DNA of 64,000 nucleotides from Hymenobacter sp. BT559 (GTDB lineage: Bacteria; Bacteroidota; Bacteroidia; Cytophagales; Hymenobacteraceae), in NCBI RefSeq assembly GCF_016427535.1, contig NZ_JAELXV010000004.1:248001-312000 (forward strand). The letters run 5' to 3'. Below, in pieces: positions 17,846 through 25,912 of this stretch. The first letter of the stretch is position 1, and every line of letters begins with the position of its first letter. The notes beneath the pieces were generated by a model, which saw nothing but the letters and a program-made list of their open reading frames with translations, was not told the origin of the DNA and searched no databases. The position numbers and the translations under genes are program-made.

Positions 17846-18619
17846 TTACGCTAACCGAAAGAGCTCTTGCGCATTGCGCGTGGTGGCGGCGGCTACCGCT
17901 TCAGGGTCTTTGCCGAGCAGCGAGGCCAGGCGATGCAGCACCAGCGGCAGGTAGGCGGGCTCGTTGCGCTTGCCGCGGTAGGGCACGGGGGCGAGGTAAG
18001 GGCAATCGGTTTCGAGCACGAGGTGCTCAACGGCCACGTGGGGCAGCACCTTATCGAGGCCACCATTCTTGAAGGTGGCTACGCCGCCGATACCTAGCTT
18101 GAAGCCACCTAGGGCAATGATACGCTCGGCCTCGGCGACGCCATCGGAGAAGCAGTGAAACACACCGCGCAGCGTGCCATCCTGCGCCTCGGCCACTAGC
18201 TCGAAGGCTTCTTCGAAGGCGCTACGGGTGTGCAGCACAATGGGCAGGTCGTACTGCTTGGCCAGGCGCAGCTGCACGCGCAGGGCTTCCTGCTGCTGCG
18301 GCAGGAAGGTTTTATCCCAGTACAAATCGATGCCGCACTCGCCCACGGCCACGAAGGGGCGCCGGGCGAGCCAGTCTTCCAAGCGGTAAAGCTCCTGCTC
18401 AAAATCGGCTTTTACTGAGCATGGGTGCAGGCCCATCATGGCGTAGCAGGCCTGGGGAAAGTCGGCTTCTAGGGCCAGCATCCCGTCGATGCTGGTGTGG
18501 TCGATGTTAGGCAGTAAGATGGTTTCGACGCCGGCCGCTACGGCCCGGTGCAGCGCCTCGGCGCGGTCGGGCTTGAACTGTTCGGAGTAGAGGTGGGCGT
18601 GGGTTTCGATTAACTTCAT
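17846..18619 (-). CDS. tatD: TatD-family metal-dependent hydrolase
   Basis: The product is 257 residues with the metal-binding motifs of TatD nucleases in order: ETHAHLY near the start, VGECGIDLYWDK, LHTRSAFEEAF, GVFHCFSDG and VLETDCPYLAP. Family members act as 3'-5' exo- or endo-DNases in repair. It is the last gene of a minus-strand run with the GNAT gene upstream (86 bp gap). Confidence 0.93.
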   Translation of the reverse strand: MKLIETHAHLYSEQFKPDRAEALHRAVAAGVETILLPNIDHTSIDGMLALEADFPQACYAMMGLHPCSVKADFEQELYRLEDWLARRPFVAVGECGIDLYWDKTFLPQQQEALRVQLRLAKQYDLPIVLHTRSAFEEAFELVAEAQDGTLRGVFHCFSDGVAEAERIIALGGFKLGIGGVATFKNGGLDKVLPHVAVEHLVLETDCPYLAPVPYRGKRNEPAYLPLVLHRLASLLGKDPEAVAAATTRNAQELFRLA

Positions 18620-18705
18620 TTTGATTGTTATTCGCTTTCACTTGTTGTTGCTCAATGCTCGCCGGATAGCCGACGAACACGAAGAATAAACAAGGCAAAG
18701 CGCAT

Positions 18706-19116
18706 TTAAGGCAAATAGCGCCGCAGCCGCATGTAGGGAATCGGGCCTTTGTAGAAAATATCGCCCTCGGGCTCCAGCCCAAACCGCCCGTAGAAAGCCA
18801 GGGTATTGTGCCGGGCATCGCACCAAAGCGAGTGTGCCCCCCGGGCCGTAGCCTCCGCAATGGCGTGCTGCAGCAGCGCCGAGCCGATGCCCCGCCCCTG
18901 CCACGCCGCGGCGGTGGCAAATTTGCGGAAGCGGGCCACGTCGTCGGCGTCGATAAACAGCGAAAGAACGGACACTAGCTCATCGCCTTCGAAGGCACCA
19001 AAATGCTGACCTAGGTGGTCGTCGGGCAGCTTGATGTAATCGAGCGGCTTGGTGGGCCACAGCACGGCGTGGCGCAGGGCATAGGTTTGGGCGGCAGTAA
19101 TAGCTTGAATAGTCAT
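18706..19116 (-). CDS. GNAT-family N-acetyltransferase
   Basis: The product is 136 residues. WQGRGIGSALLQHAIAEATA is the acetyl-CoA pyrophosphate loop (R/QxxGxG/A), and ARHNTLAFYGRFGLEPEGDI the conserved C-terminal GNAT strand. The acceptor is unknown. It sits between the GT2 gene and tatD on the same strand with short gaps. Confidence 0.88.
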   Translation of the reverse strand: MTIQAITAAQTYALRHAVLWPTKPLDYIKLPDDHLGQHFGAFEGDELVSVLSLFIDADDVARFRKFATAAAWQGRGIGSALLQHAIAEATARGAHSLWCDARHNTLAFYGRFGLEPEGDIFYKGPIPYMRLRRYLP

Positions 19117-19179
19117 GTTTTCATGGAGGAGGACGTAAATTGGATAGGACTACGCAAGAAGGCCGCAAAAGGCTTTTGC

Positions 19180-20304
19180 TTAGTGATAGTGGCGGCCTTT
19201 CCAGTCTACCCCGCGGCGGCCAAACAGCCGACTCAGGGCAAGGTGGGTGGTGAGCGCCAGCGAGAAAAACTCGTAGCCCACCACCACAGCCGCGGCCGGC
19301 ATGGGCAGGCCTGCCCGGCGCGTAGCCACCCGCAACATAAGGGCTTGGGCGCAGATTTTCAATAGCATGACCCCTAGGGCCCAGTCGGGACGCCCCAGCA
19401 GCAGCAGGCCGGCCACCGCCACCCAGTAGCCGCTAAACAGCACCAGCGCCACTTGCACCCGGCGTGGCAGGGCCGCCACCCCGCGCACCCAGCGCAGGCG
19501 CTGCCGCAGCAGGGCCGCCCACGAGCCCGCTGGCAGCGACGAGGCCCGCACGGCCGGCTCGAACAGCTGCCGGAAGCCGTAGCCCTGCGCATTCACGGCC
19601 TCAAATAAGGCAAAATCCTCAATAATGGTGGCGGGCATGGCCTCGTAGCCGCCGGTGGCCTGGTAGGCGGCGCGGGTTACGAGCATGTTGTTGCCCATGG
19701 CCGTCATGGGCTGGCCGCTGTCGGTGGCAACCTGGATGGCCCCCAGCGACAGTAGCCAGTCAACACCTTGCAGCTTAGCTAGTAGGCTTGGCCCCTGCAC
19801 CACCGTGAGGCCCGTGACGGTGCCCACCCGTGGGGCGGCGTGCGCCAGCAGGCCATGCACCCAGGTGGTAGGCAGGGCAATGTCGGCATCGGTCAGCAGC
19901 CAGAAGTCGGTGGTGGTGAGGTGAGCCAGGTGGGCCAGCACGTTGGCCTTGCCCCGCGCCTGGCCTAGGGTACCCGTAATGGTGACTACCCGAAAGCTAC
20001 CGGCAAAGCCCTGCATGGCGGCTTCGGCCACGGCGCGGGTGCTATCGGTGCTGGCATCGTCGCCCACCAATACTTCGAGCAGATGGGCGGGGTACTGGAG
20101 GGCACGCACGCTGGCCAGGCAGCGCGGCAGGGCCGCTTCCTCGTTGCGAGCAGCAATAAAGATGCTGACGCGGGGCAGCGGCGCGGGCAGTGGCTCAGGC
20201 GCTGGGGCGCCCGCCCGCGTGGCCAGCCGCCGCATGATGTACCCTAGCCAGCCCAGCCACAACACACAATAAACGACGCAGCTAACGTATAATACATTCA
20301 TCAT
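19180..20304 (-). CDS. Family 2 glycosyltransferase with membrane helices
   Basis: ATG at 20304 gives about 374 residues; the longer frame starts with TTG. An N-terminal membrane helix precedes the GT-A domain: VSIFIAARNEE, VLVGDDASTDST, LLTDADIALP (DxD-like), IIEDFALFEAV and RLRWVRGV (QxxRW-like). Two or three helices close the protein. It matches processive or transmembrane GT2 enzymes that build surface glycans. The NodB-type deacetylase ends 14 nt upstream, so the two are probably one transcript. Confidence 0.9.
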   Translation of the reverse strand: MMNVLYVSCVVYCVLWLGWLGYIMRRLATRAGAPAPEPLPAPLPRVSIFIAARNEEAALPRCLASVRALQYPAHLLEVLVGDDASTDSTRAVAEAAMQGFAGSFRVVTITGTLGQARGKANVLAHLAHLTTTDFWLLTDADIALPTTWVHGLLAHAAPRVGTVTGLTVVQGPSLLAKLQGVDWLLSLGAIQVATDSGQPMTAMGNNMLVTRAAYQATGGYEAMPATIIEDFALFEAVNAQGYGFRQLFEPAVRASSLPAGSWAALLRQRLRWVRGVAALPRRVQVALVLFSGYWVAVAGLLLLGRPDWALGVMLLKICAQALMLRVATRRAGLPMPAAAVVVGYEFFSLALTTHLALSRLFGRRGVDWKGRHYH

Positions 20305-20318
20305 CAACAAGCTATCAC

Positions 20319-21062
20319 CTAAAGTGTGGCAAACTCATACCCTAGGTCGCCGTAGTGCGCCAGCAGCCGGGGCAGCAGAAAGCGCAGCGAGCGGCTGGCC
20401 TTGCGCGAGTCATGCAGCACCACGATGTCACCGGGGCGGGTGGCGGCCAGGGTCAGGCGCAGTGCCCGCTCGGGCGCCAGGTCGCGGTCGTAGTCGCGGG
20501 TAAGCAGCGACCACATAATGACGCGGTACTCGGCTCGCAGCTGCCGCAGCACTGGCCACGTGAGGCGGCCGTAGGGCGGGCGGAAAAGGGGGATTTGGTA
20601 CTTGGTGCTTAGTACCTGGTGCTTAGTATCTAGAGCCGACTGCTGGTTTCCAGGCAATTGCTTCTGCTCGTCAGTTTCTAAGCACCAAGCACTGGGCACC
20701 AAGCACTCCAAGAAACGCTGGCACGCGGCCACATCGGCCAGGTAGGCGGGGCGGGGCGTGCGCCAGGCGCTCAGGTGGTGCTGGGTGTGGTTGCCAAGGC
20801 GGTGGCCGGCGGCCAGGGCAGCGCGCGCAATGTCAGGATAGCGCCCTAGGTTGTCGCCCACGCAAAAGAACGTGGCCTGCGCCTGGTGGGCTGCCAACTG
20901 CTCTAGCACCCAAGGGGTTTCTTCCGGGATGGGGCCGTCGTCGAAGGTGAGGTAAAGCCGCGGGCGGCCCGTGGGGCCGGTGGGCGCGCCGCGCCACTCG
21001 CTACCCGGAAACAGGGGGCGCAGCCAAGCGGGCGGACGGGTGAGCGGATTAGGGGGCAGCAA
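20319..21062 (-). CDS. Polysaccharide deacetylase (NodB domain) with an in-frame repeat insertion
   Basis: The product is 247 residues from a TTG start; no ATG fits, and the family N-terminus (RPPAWLRPLFPGSEWRG) starts right there. NodB motifs are LTFDDGPIPE (motif 1), GHRLGNHTQHH (metal His motif), FRPPYGR (motif 3) and DIVVLHDS. Such enzymes remove acetyl groups from chitin-like or peptidoglycan sugars. Between the second and third motifs, residues about 120-157 do not look like NodB and are encoded by a palindromic repeat (see 20595-20711). The reading frame is kept, so activity may survive. Confidence 0.9.
   Translation of the reverse strand: MLPPNPLTRPPAWLRPLFPGSEWRGAPTGPTGRPRLYLTFDDGPIPEETPWVLEQLAAHQAQATFFCVGDNLGRYPDIARAALAAGHRLGNHTQHHLSAWRTPRPAYLADVAACQRFLECLVPSAWCLETDEQKQLPGNQQSALDTKHQVLSTKYQIPLFRPPYGRLTWPVLRQLRAEYRVIMWSLLTRDYDRDLAPERALRLTLAATRPGDIVVLHDSRKASRSLRFLLPRLLAHYGDLGYEFATL
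20595..20711. repeat. Palindromic repeat inserted inside the NodB gene
   Basis: The left arm (20595-20626) holds two tandem units close to TACTTGGTGCTTAG. The right arm (20678-20711) holds the same units in reverse complement. The spacer is 51 nt. The whole block is in frame and encodes the extra residues around DTKHQVLSTKYQ. Confidence 0.8.
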
Positions 21063-21186
21063 AACGAAACCGAAGCCGGCAGAGACCGGTACTAAGCTAC
21101 CTAGGGCCCGCTTCGAACTACAAACTTACCCCATTCGCTTTGTAGCGTACTGCCCAACCTAGCTCTTCACTCATCACTCCCCTGCT

Positions 21187-21492
21187 ATGCCTCGCAAGTC
21201 CTTTTCCGAACTCATCAATAGCCCCGGCATGCCCGTGCTCGTCGATTTTTATGCCGACTGGTGCGGCCCGTGCAAAACGATGGCGCCCATCTTGCAGCAG
21301 GTGGCAGCCCAGCACGAGGGCAAGTTGCGCATCATCAAAATCGACGTAGATAAGAACCCGGCTGTAGCTCAGCAGTTTCGGGTGCAGAGCATTCCCACGC
21401 TCATCCTTTTTCATAAAGGCCAGCCGGTGTGGCGGCAGGCGGGCGTGGTACCCGCGGCGCAACTCAACCAAAGCGTAGGCGCTTACTTGTAA
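21187..21492 (+). CDS. trxA: Thioredoxin
   Basis: The product is 101 residues without a signal peptide. DFYADWCGPCKTMAPIL carries the redox pair C26 and C29, and VQSIPTLILF the cis-Pro loop. It is a cytosolic disulfide reductase. A GC-rich hairpin follows the gene. Confidence 0.95.
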   Translation: MPRKSFSELINSPGMPVLVDFYADWCGPCKTMAPILQQVAAQHEGKLRIIKIDVDKNPAVAQQFRVQSIPTLILFHKGQPVWRQAGVVPAAQLNQSVGAYL

Positions 21493-21537
21493 ATGAGATT
21501 TAGGTGAACTATTCGACCAGGTGTAAACTAAACACTT

Positions 21538-21571
21538 GCGGGGGGCGTTGGCTACGCGCCACGCCCCCCGC
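21538..21571 (+). terminator. GC-rich hairpin after trxA
   Basis: A perfect 11-bp stem GCGGGGGGCGT/ACGCCCCCCGC with a 12-nt loop lies 45 nt after the trxA stop and 17 nt before the receptor ATG. There is no T-run, so it may instead act in the receptor leader. Confidence 0.5.
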
Positions 21572-21588
21572 GGTGATTACTTTGCAGC

Positions 21589-23934
21589 ATGAGTCGGATT
21601 GCCTTACGCAATAGTGTATTAATTAGCTTATTAGTTGTATTATTACCCGGCCTAAGCTTAGGGCAGGTGCGCTACCTCCTGAGCGGCATTGTGCGGGCGG
21701 CTGATGGCACGGCCCTACCCGGTGCCACGGTAGCGGTACCGGCCATAGGGCTAGGCACCGCCACGGAGGCCGATGGCACCTACCAACTGAACCTGCCCGC
21801 CGGGCCGCAGCAAGTGGTGGTCTCGTTTGTGGGCTATACTTCCCAGACAGCCGACGTCAAACTAACTCATAATCAGCGCTACAACTTCACGCTAGCCGCC
21901 AGCCAGAGCGAGCTCGGCGAGGTGATGGTGCGGGGCCAGCAGTCGCTAAAAGAGAAGCTGACGACCACCCAGATGGGCGTCGAGCACCTCAGCATTCGGG
22001 AGGCGAAGCTGCTGCCGGCGCTGTTTGGCGAGGTCGATATTCTGAAAACCTTGCAGCTCAAGCCCGGCGTGCAGAGCGGCGGCGAGGGCAGCAGCGGCTT
22101 GTTTGTGCGTGGTGGCTCCTCCGACCAAAACCTGGTTGCACTCGACAACGTGCTGGTGTACAACCCCAATCACTTGTTCGGGTTGTTTTCGGTGTTCAAC
22201 TCCGACGCCGTGCAGAGCGTGGACCTGTACAAGGCGGGCTTTCCGGCGCAATTTGGCGGGCGGCTGTCGTCGGTGGTCGATGTAAAGCTGCGCGAGGGCG
22301 ACCGCCAGAAGTTTACCACGTCGGGCGGCATCGGGCTTATTTCGTCGCGCCTCAGCTTCGAAGGGCCTATTAACAAGGGCAAGGGCTCGTTTTTGGTGAG
22401 CGGGCGGCGCACGTATTTCGACATCTTTACCCGCGCCCTCAACCGGGCCAATGCCGGCAAGGAAGACTACAGCCCCATCCCGGACTACTATTTCTACGAT
22501 TTCAACGCCAAGGCTAACTATACCCTAGGTGAGAAGGACCAGTTGTTCTTTACGGGCTACCTCGGGCGCGATATTTTCGGCTTCACCTCGCCCAATGGGT
22601 TCAAATCCAATTTTACTTGGGGCAATACCCTAGGGGTGCTGCGCTGGCAGCACGTGTTTTCGCCCAAGCTGACGCTGAACACATCGGCCGCCGTAACGAC
22701 CTATAAGTACGACCTCAACAACAGCATCGACCAGTTTAGCTTCAACCTGGGCTCGACTATCCTAGATTTTACCCAGCGCGCCGACCTCGACTACGTGCCT
22801 AACGAGCGGCACACTATCAAGGTAGGGGCCATGCTCACCGAGCATCAGTTTGGGGTGGGCCGCTTGCAGCGCAGCTCGCAGGACAACAGCGTAAATTTCG
22901 GGGCCGACGTCAATTACGTCGGGCAGGAAGCTGGCCTCTACGCCTCCGACAACTTCAAGGCCAGCGAAAAGCTGCAGCTCGAAGGCGGGCTGCGGCTCTC
23001 GGGCTTTCGCAGCGGCTCCGATGCCTACGGCGGCATCGAGCCCCGCGCCTCGGCCCGCTACTCGCTCTCCGATAAGGTGGCGCTGAAAGGCAGCTACGCG
23101 CTCATGTACCAGTACGTGCACCTGGTATCGAACTCGGGCGCCTCGCTGCCCACCGACATCTGGTACCCGTCGCGGCTGTCCGTCAGGCCCGAGCGCTCGC
23201 AGCAGGTGAGCACTGGCGTGAGCTATTTGCTGGGCGATGGCAAGTACTTGCTCACCAATGAGGTGTATTACAAATGGGCGCGCAACGTGATTGATTTCAA
23301 GGACGGCGCCCAGATTTTTGCCAATAACGACCTCGACTCACAGTTCCTGTTCGGGCGCGGCTGGGCCTACGGCAATGAGCTGTACCTAGAAAAGAAGACC
23401 GGCAAAACCACCGGTTGGGTGGGCTACACCCTGGCCTGGACCAAGCGTAATTTTCCGCCCCAGCTCGGCACCACGGGCATCAACAACGGCAAGGATTTTT
23501 ATCCCAACTACGACCGCCGCCACAACCTCAACGTGGTGGTGCTGCATCAGCTCAACACGCGCATTGACCTCACGGCCAGCTTTGTGTATACAAGCGGTGC
23601 GCCCACTACCCTACCCCTAGGGCGCTTTGCCTTGCAGGACATCTACCAGGGCGGCATTCAGGCGGTGCCCATTTACCCCGACCGCAACACGTACCGCCTC
23701 ATCCCCTACCACCGCCTCGACCTAGGGATGGTGTACAAGCTGCGCCCTTCGCGCATGGGCGGCAACCGCGACCTGACTTTCAGCATCTACAACGCCTACA
23801 ACCGGCGCAATGCCTACTTCATTTACTTCGACCAAACCCGCGACAAAGCCACTGATAAGGTGACGGGCTACGCAGCGCGGCAGGTATCGCTGTTTCCGCT
23901 CATTCCTTCGTTGACGTACAATTTTCGCTTCTAA
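21589..23934 (+). CDS. TonB-dependent receptor with carboxypeptidase-like N-domain
   Basis: The product is 781 residues. A signal peptide ends LSLGQ. A CarboxypepD_reg-like beta-sandwich (ADGTALPGATVAVPAIGLGT ... VVVSFVGYTSQ) covers about 30-115. The plug follows (LLPALFGEVDILKTLQLKPG, GLFVRGGSSDQNLVALDNVL), then a 22-strand barrel ending in a C-terminal Phe (YNFRF). No STN domain is present, so it is a transporter rather than a signalling receptor. It pairs with the DUF4249 lipoprotein 92 bp downstream, a common two-gene unit. Confidence 0.93.
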   Translation: MSRIALRNSVLISLLVVLLPGLSLGQVRYLLSGIVRAADGTALPGATVAVPAIGLGTATEADGTYQLNLPAGPQQVVVSFVGYTSQTADVKLTHNQRYNFTLAASQSELGEVMVRGQQSLKEKLTTTQMGVEHLSIREAKLLPALFGEVDILKTLQLKPGVQSGGEGSSGLFVRGGSSDQNLVALDNVLVYNPNHLFGLFSVFNSDAVQSVDLYKAGFPAQFGGRLSSVVDVKLREGDRQKFTTSGGIGLISSRLSFEGPINKGKGSFLVSGRRTYFDIFTRALNRANAGKEDYSPIPDYYFYDFNAKANYTLGEKDQLFFTGYLGRDIFGFTSPNGFKSNFTWGNTLGVLRWQHVFSPKLTLNTSAAVTTYKYDLNNSIDQFSFNLGSTILDFTQRADLDYVPNERHTIKVGAMLTEHQFGVGRLQRSSQDNSVNFGADVNYVGQEAGLYASDNFKASEKLQLEGGLRLSGFRSGSDAYGGIEPRASARYSLSDKVALKGSYALMYQYVHLVSNSGASLPTDIWYPSRLSVRPERSQQVSTGVSYLLGDGKYLLTNEVYYKWARNVIDFKDGAQIFANNDLDSQFLFGRGWAYGNELYLEKKTGKTTGWVGYTLAWTKRNFPPQLGTTGINNGKDFYPNYDRRHNLNVVVLHQLNTRIDLTASFVYTSGAPTTLPLGRFALQDIYQGGIQAVPIYPDRNTYRLIPYHRLDLGMVYKLRPSRMGGNRDLTFSIYNAYNRRNAYFIYFDQTRDKATDKVTGYAARQVSLFPLIPSLTYNFRF

Positions 23935-23936
23935 AC

Positions 23937-23996
23937 CGCAGATTCAAACGGATTTGTCGGATTTAACGGATACGCCCGCCTTCGGCAGGCTGACTA
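23937..23996 (+). repeat. Single arm of the CGCAGATT...GGATACGCCCG repeat family
   Basis: This 60-nt block starts CGCAGATT, contains AACGGAT-type steps and ends GGCTGACTA. It matches, with substitutions, each arm of the inverted pair at 29719-29926. It begins two bases after the receptor stop codon. No inverted partner lies near. Confidence 0.75.
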
Positions 23997-24026
23997 TTTC
24001 TAGCTTGTATTGCTTTTTATGTTTTT

Positions 24027-24917
24027 ATGGATAGCTTAGGTTTTGTGCGATTGACACGGGCGCTTGGCGCTGCGACTTTGCTAGGGGGACTGGCGGGGTG
24101 CGGCAGCTTGCAGAAGGATATTGATGTGCCGCTGCCCGCCTACGCCAACGAGCTGGTGGTGGAATGCTACCTTGAAAACGGCCGGGTGCCGCGGCTCACC
24201 GTTACCGAGTCGGTGCCGTACCTCGATAATAGCCAGGCCGCGGCGGCTGGCTCCTATTTGTTGAAGCTATCTAACGGTCAGAGCGTGCAGCTGCCCGCCG
24301 ACGTAGCCGTGAAGCTGGTTTTGCCTAGCGGACGGACCATGAACATGGCCTTTAAGCCCGGAATGGATGAGACCACTGGTAAGTACTATACCCACATCGG
24401 GACGGCGCCCATCACAGCGCGGGCGGGCCAGCAGTTTGCGCTGGATGCGCAAGACCAGCGCGGACGGCACGTCACGGGCACCGCGGTAGTGCCCACATTC
24501 ATTCCTATAGACTCGGTCAAGTATAAGTTTAACGCTGAGAGCGACACCAGCCGCCGAGCATACTTCATGACGAAGTGGACCGACCCCGCTGCCACCACCG
24601 ACTACTACCGCCTGATGCTGCACAAGGGCCGGCCATCCAACAATTCCGAAACCGACAACGACATCCGCGACCGGCTTTTCAATGGCCAGCCCTATGCGCA
24701 AGTCACCCGCTACCGGTTTCGGCCCAACGATACCGTCACGGCCACGCTTTACCACGTCGATTCATTGTACTTTGACTTTCGCCAGTCGGTGCGCAATGCT
24801 CGCAATGCCAACGGCAACCCGTTTTCACAGCCCTCCGGCATCCACAGCACCGTGCAGGGCGGGGTTGGCGTCTTCACGGTGCTTGTGAAAGACCAGAAAA
24901 GGCTGATATTAAGATAG
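24027..24917 (+). CDS. DUF4249 lipoprotein
   Basis: The product is 296 residues with a lipobox LAGC near residue 26 and an early block YANELVVECYLENGRVPRLT typical of DUF4249. The family is found next to TonB receptors in Bacteroidota and is thought to be a surface or periplasmic accessory. Its ligand is unknown. It follows the receptor gene at 92 bp. Confidence 0.88.
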   Translation: MDSLGFVRLTRALGAATLLGGLAGCGSLQKDIDVPLPAYANELVVECYLENGRVPRLTVTESVPYLDNSQAAAAGSYLLKLSNGQSVQLPADVAVKLVLPSGRTMNMAFKPGMDETTGKYYTHIGTAPITARAGQQFALDAQDQRGRHVTGTAVVPTFIPIDSVKYKFNAESDTSRRAYFMTKWTDPAATTDYYRLMLHKGRPSNNSETDNDIRDRLFNGQPYAQVTRYRFRPNDTVTATLYHVDSLYFDFRQSVRNARNANGNPFSQPSGIHSTVQGGVGVFTVLVKDQKRLILR

Positions 24918-24938
24918 TCCGTTGGCGTGCCCTAGGTA

Positions 24939-25757
24939 CTACTCGCTGGCTAGCACGGCCTTCATGAGGGCCGTGAGCCGGGGCTCGGCCACAGCCGCGG
25001 CAGCCAGGATGTCGGCAATTACCACTGGCTTGAGCTGGCCGGGATAGCAGAGGTCCGTAATGACCGACACGGCCAGCACGGGCAGCCCTAGGTGCCGCGC
25101 CGCGATGACCTCGGGCACCGTACTCATGCCCACAGCATCAGCCCCAATGGTGCGCAGGTAACGGTACTCGGCCGGCGTTTCGAGCATGGGGCCGGGCACG
25201 GAGGCGTACACGCCGCGCTGAGTCGTTTCATTCTGGCCTAGGGCCACGGCCGCCGCGCGGGCGCGGGCCAGCAGCGCCGGGTCGTAGGCCGCATACATAT
25301 CGGGAAAGCGCGGGCCGAGCTGCGCATTGTTGGGGCCGATGAGTGGGTTGCCGGGTAGTAAGTTGATGTGGTCGTCGATGAGCATTAAGTCCGAAATTTG
25401 AAACTCGGGGTTGAGCCCACCAGCCGCGTTGCTCACGAATAATTGCTTGATACCAAGCAGCTTCATCACGCGTACCGGGAACACCACTTGCTCCATCGAG
25501 TAGCCCTCGTAGTAGTGAAAGCGTCCTTGCAGCACCACCACCTTTTGGCCACTGAGCGTACCTAGGAGCAGGCGCCCGGCGTGACTCTCCACCGTACTCA
25601 CCGGAAAGTGCGGAATATCGGCGTAGCTGATTTCGTACTGAATCTCAACTTCTTTGGCCAGCGCCCCCAGGCCCGTGCCAAGGATGATGCCGGTGCTGGG
25701 CTGAAATTTTTGGGTTTGGCTTTGAATGAAGGCGACGGCTTCTTGGAGGTGTTGCAT
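24939..25757 (-). CDS. Purine-nucleoside phosphorylase
   Basis: ATG at 25757 (MQHLQEAVAFIQSQTQKF) gives 272 residues; the frame is open upstream only through an inverted repeat. Motifs of the trimeric PNP class are GIILGTGLGAL (phosphate site), ESHAGRLLLG, LQGRFHYYEGYSMEQVVFPV, FVSNAAGGLNP and the base-binding EADAVGMST-like GADAVGMSTVPEVIAA. It splits inosine or guanosine to free base and ribose-1-phosphate in purine salvage. Confidence 0.95.
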   Translation of the reverse strand: MQHLQEAVAFIQSQTQKFQPSTGIILGTGLGALAKEVEIQYEISYADIPHFPVSTVESHAGRLLLGTLSGQKVVVLQGRFHYYEGYSMEQVVFPVRVMKLLGIKQLFVSNAAGGLNPEFQISDLMLIDDHINLLPGNPLIGPNNAQLGPRFPDMYAAYDPALLARARAAAVALGQNETTQRGVYASVPGPMLETPAEYRYLRTIGADAVGMSTVPEVIAARHLGLPVLAVSVITDLCYPGQLKPVVIADILAAAAVAEPRLTALMKAVLASE

Positions 25758-25785
25758 AGTGTTGATTTTTATAGCGCTAACGTAG

Positions 25786-25894
25786 GACCCCACCCCCGAC
25801 CCCTCCCCTCCGGGAGAGGGGAGCCAACCGCAGGCTAACGTCATTCAGTCGTCAGGCTCCCCTCTCCCGGAGGGGAGGGGTCGGGGGTGGGGTC
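25786..25894. repeat. Perfect 40-bp inverted repeat (CCCCACCCCCGACCCC family)
   Basis: The arm at 25786-25825 is identical to the reverse complement of 25855-25894, with a 29-nt spacer. It has a C-run start and a GGGAGAGGGGAG end. It lies between the purine phosphorylase start and the M1 peptidase stop. Confidence 0.9.
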
Positions 25895-25912
25895 TTTACG
25901 TCAAAGACGAAA

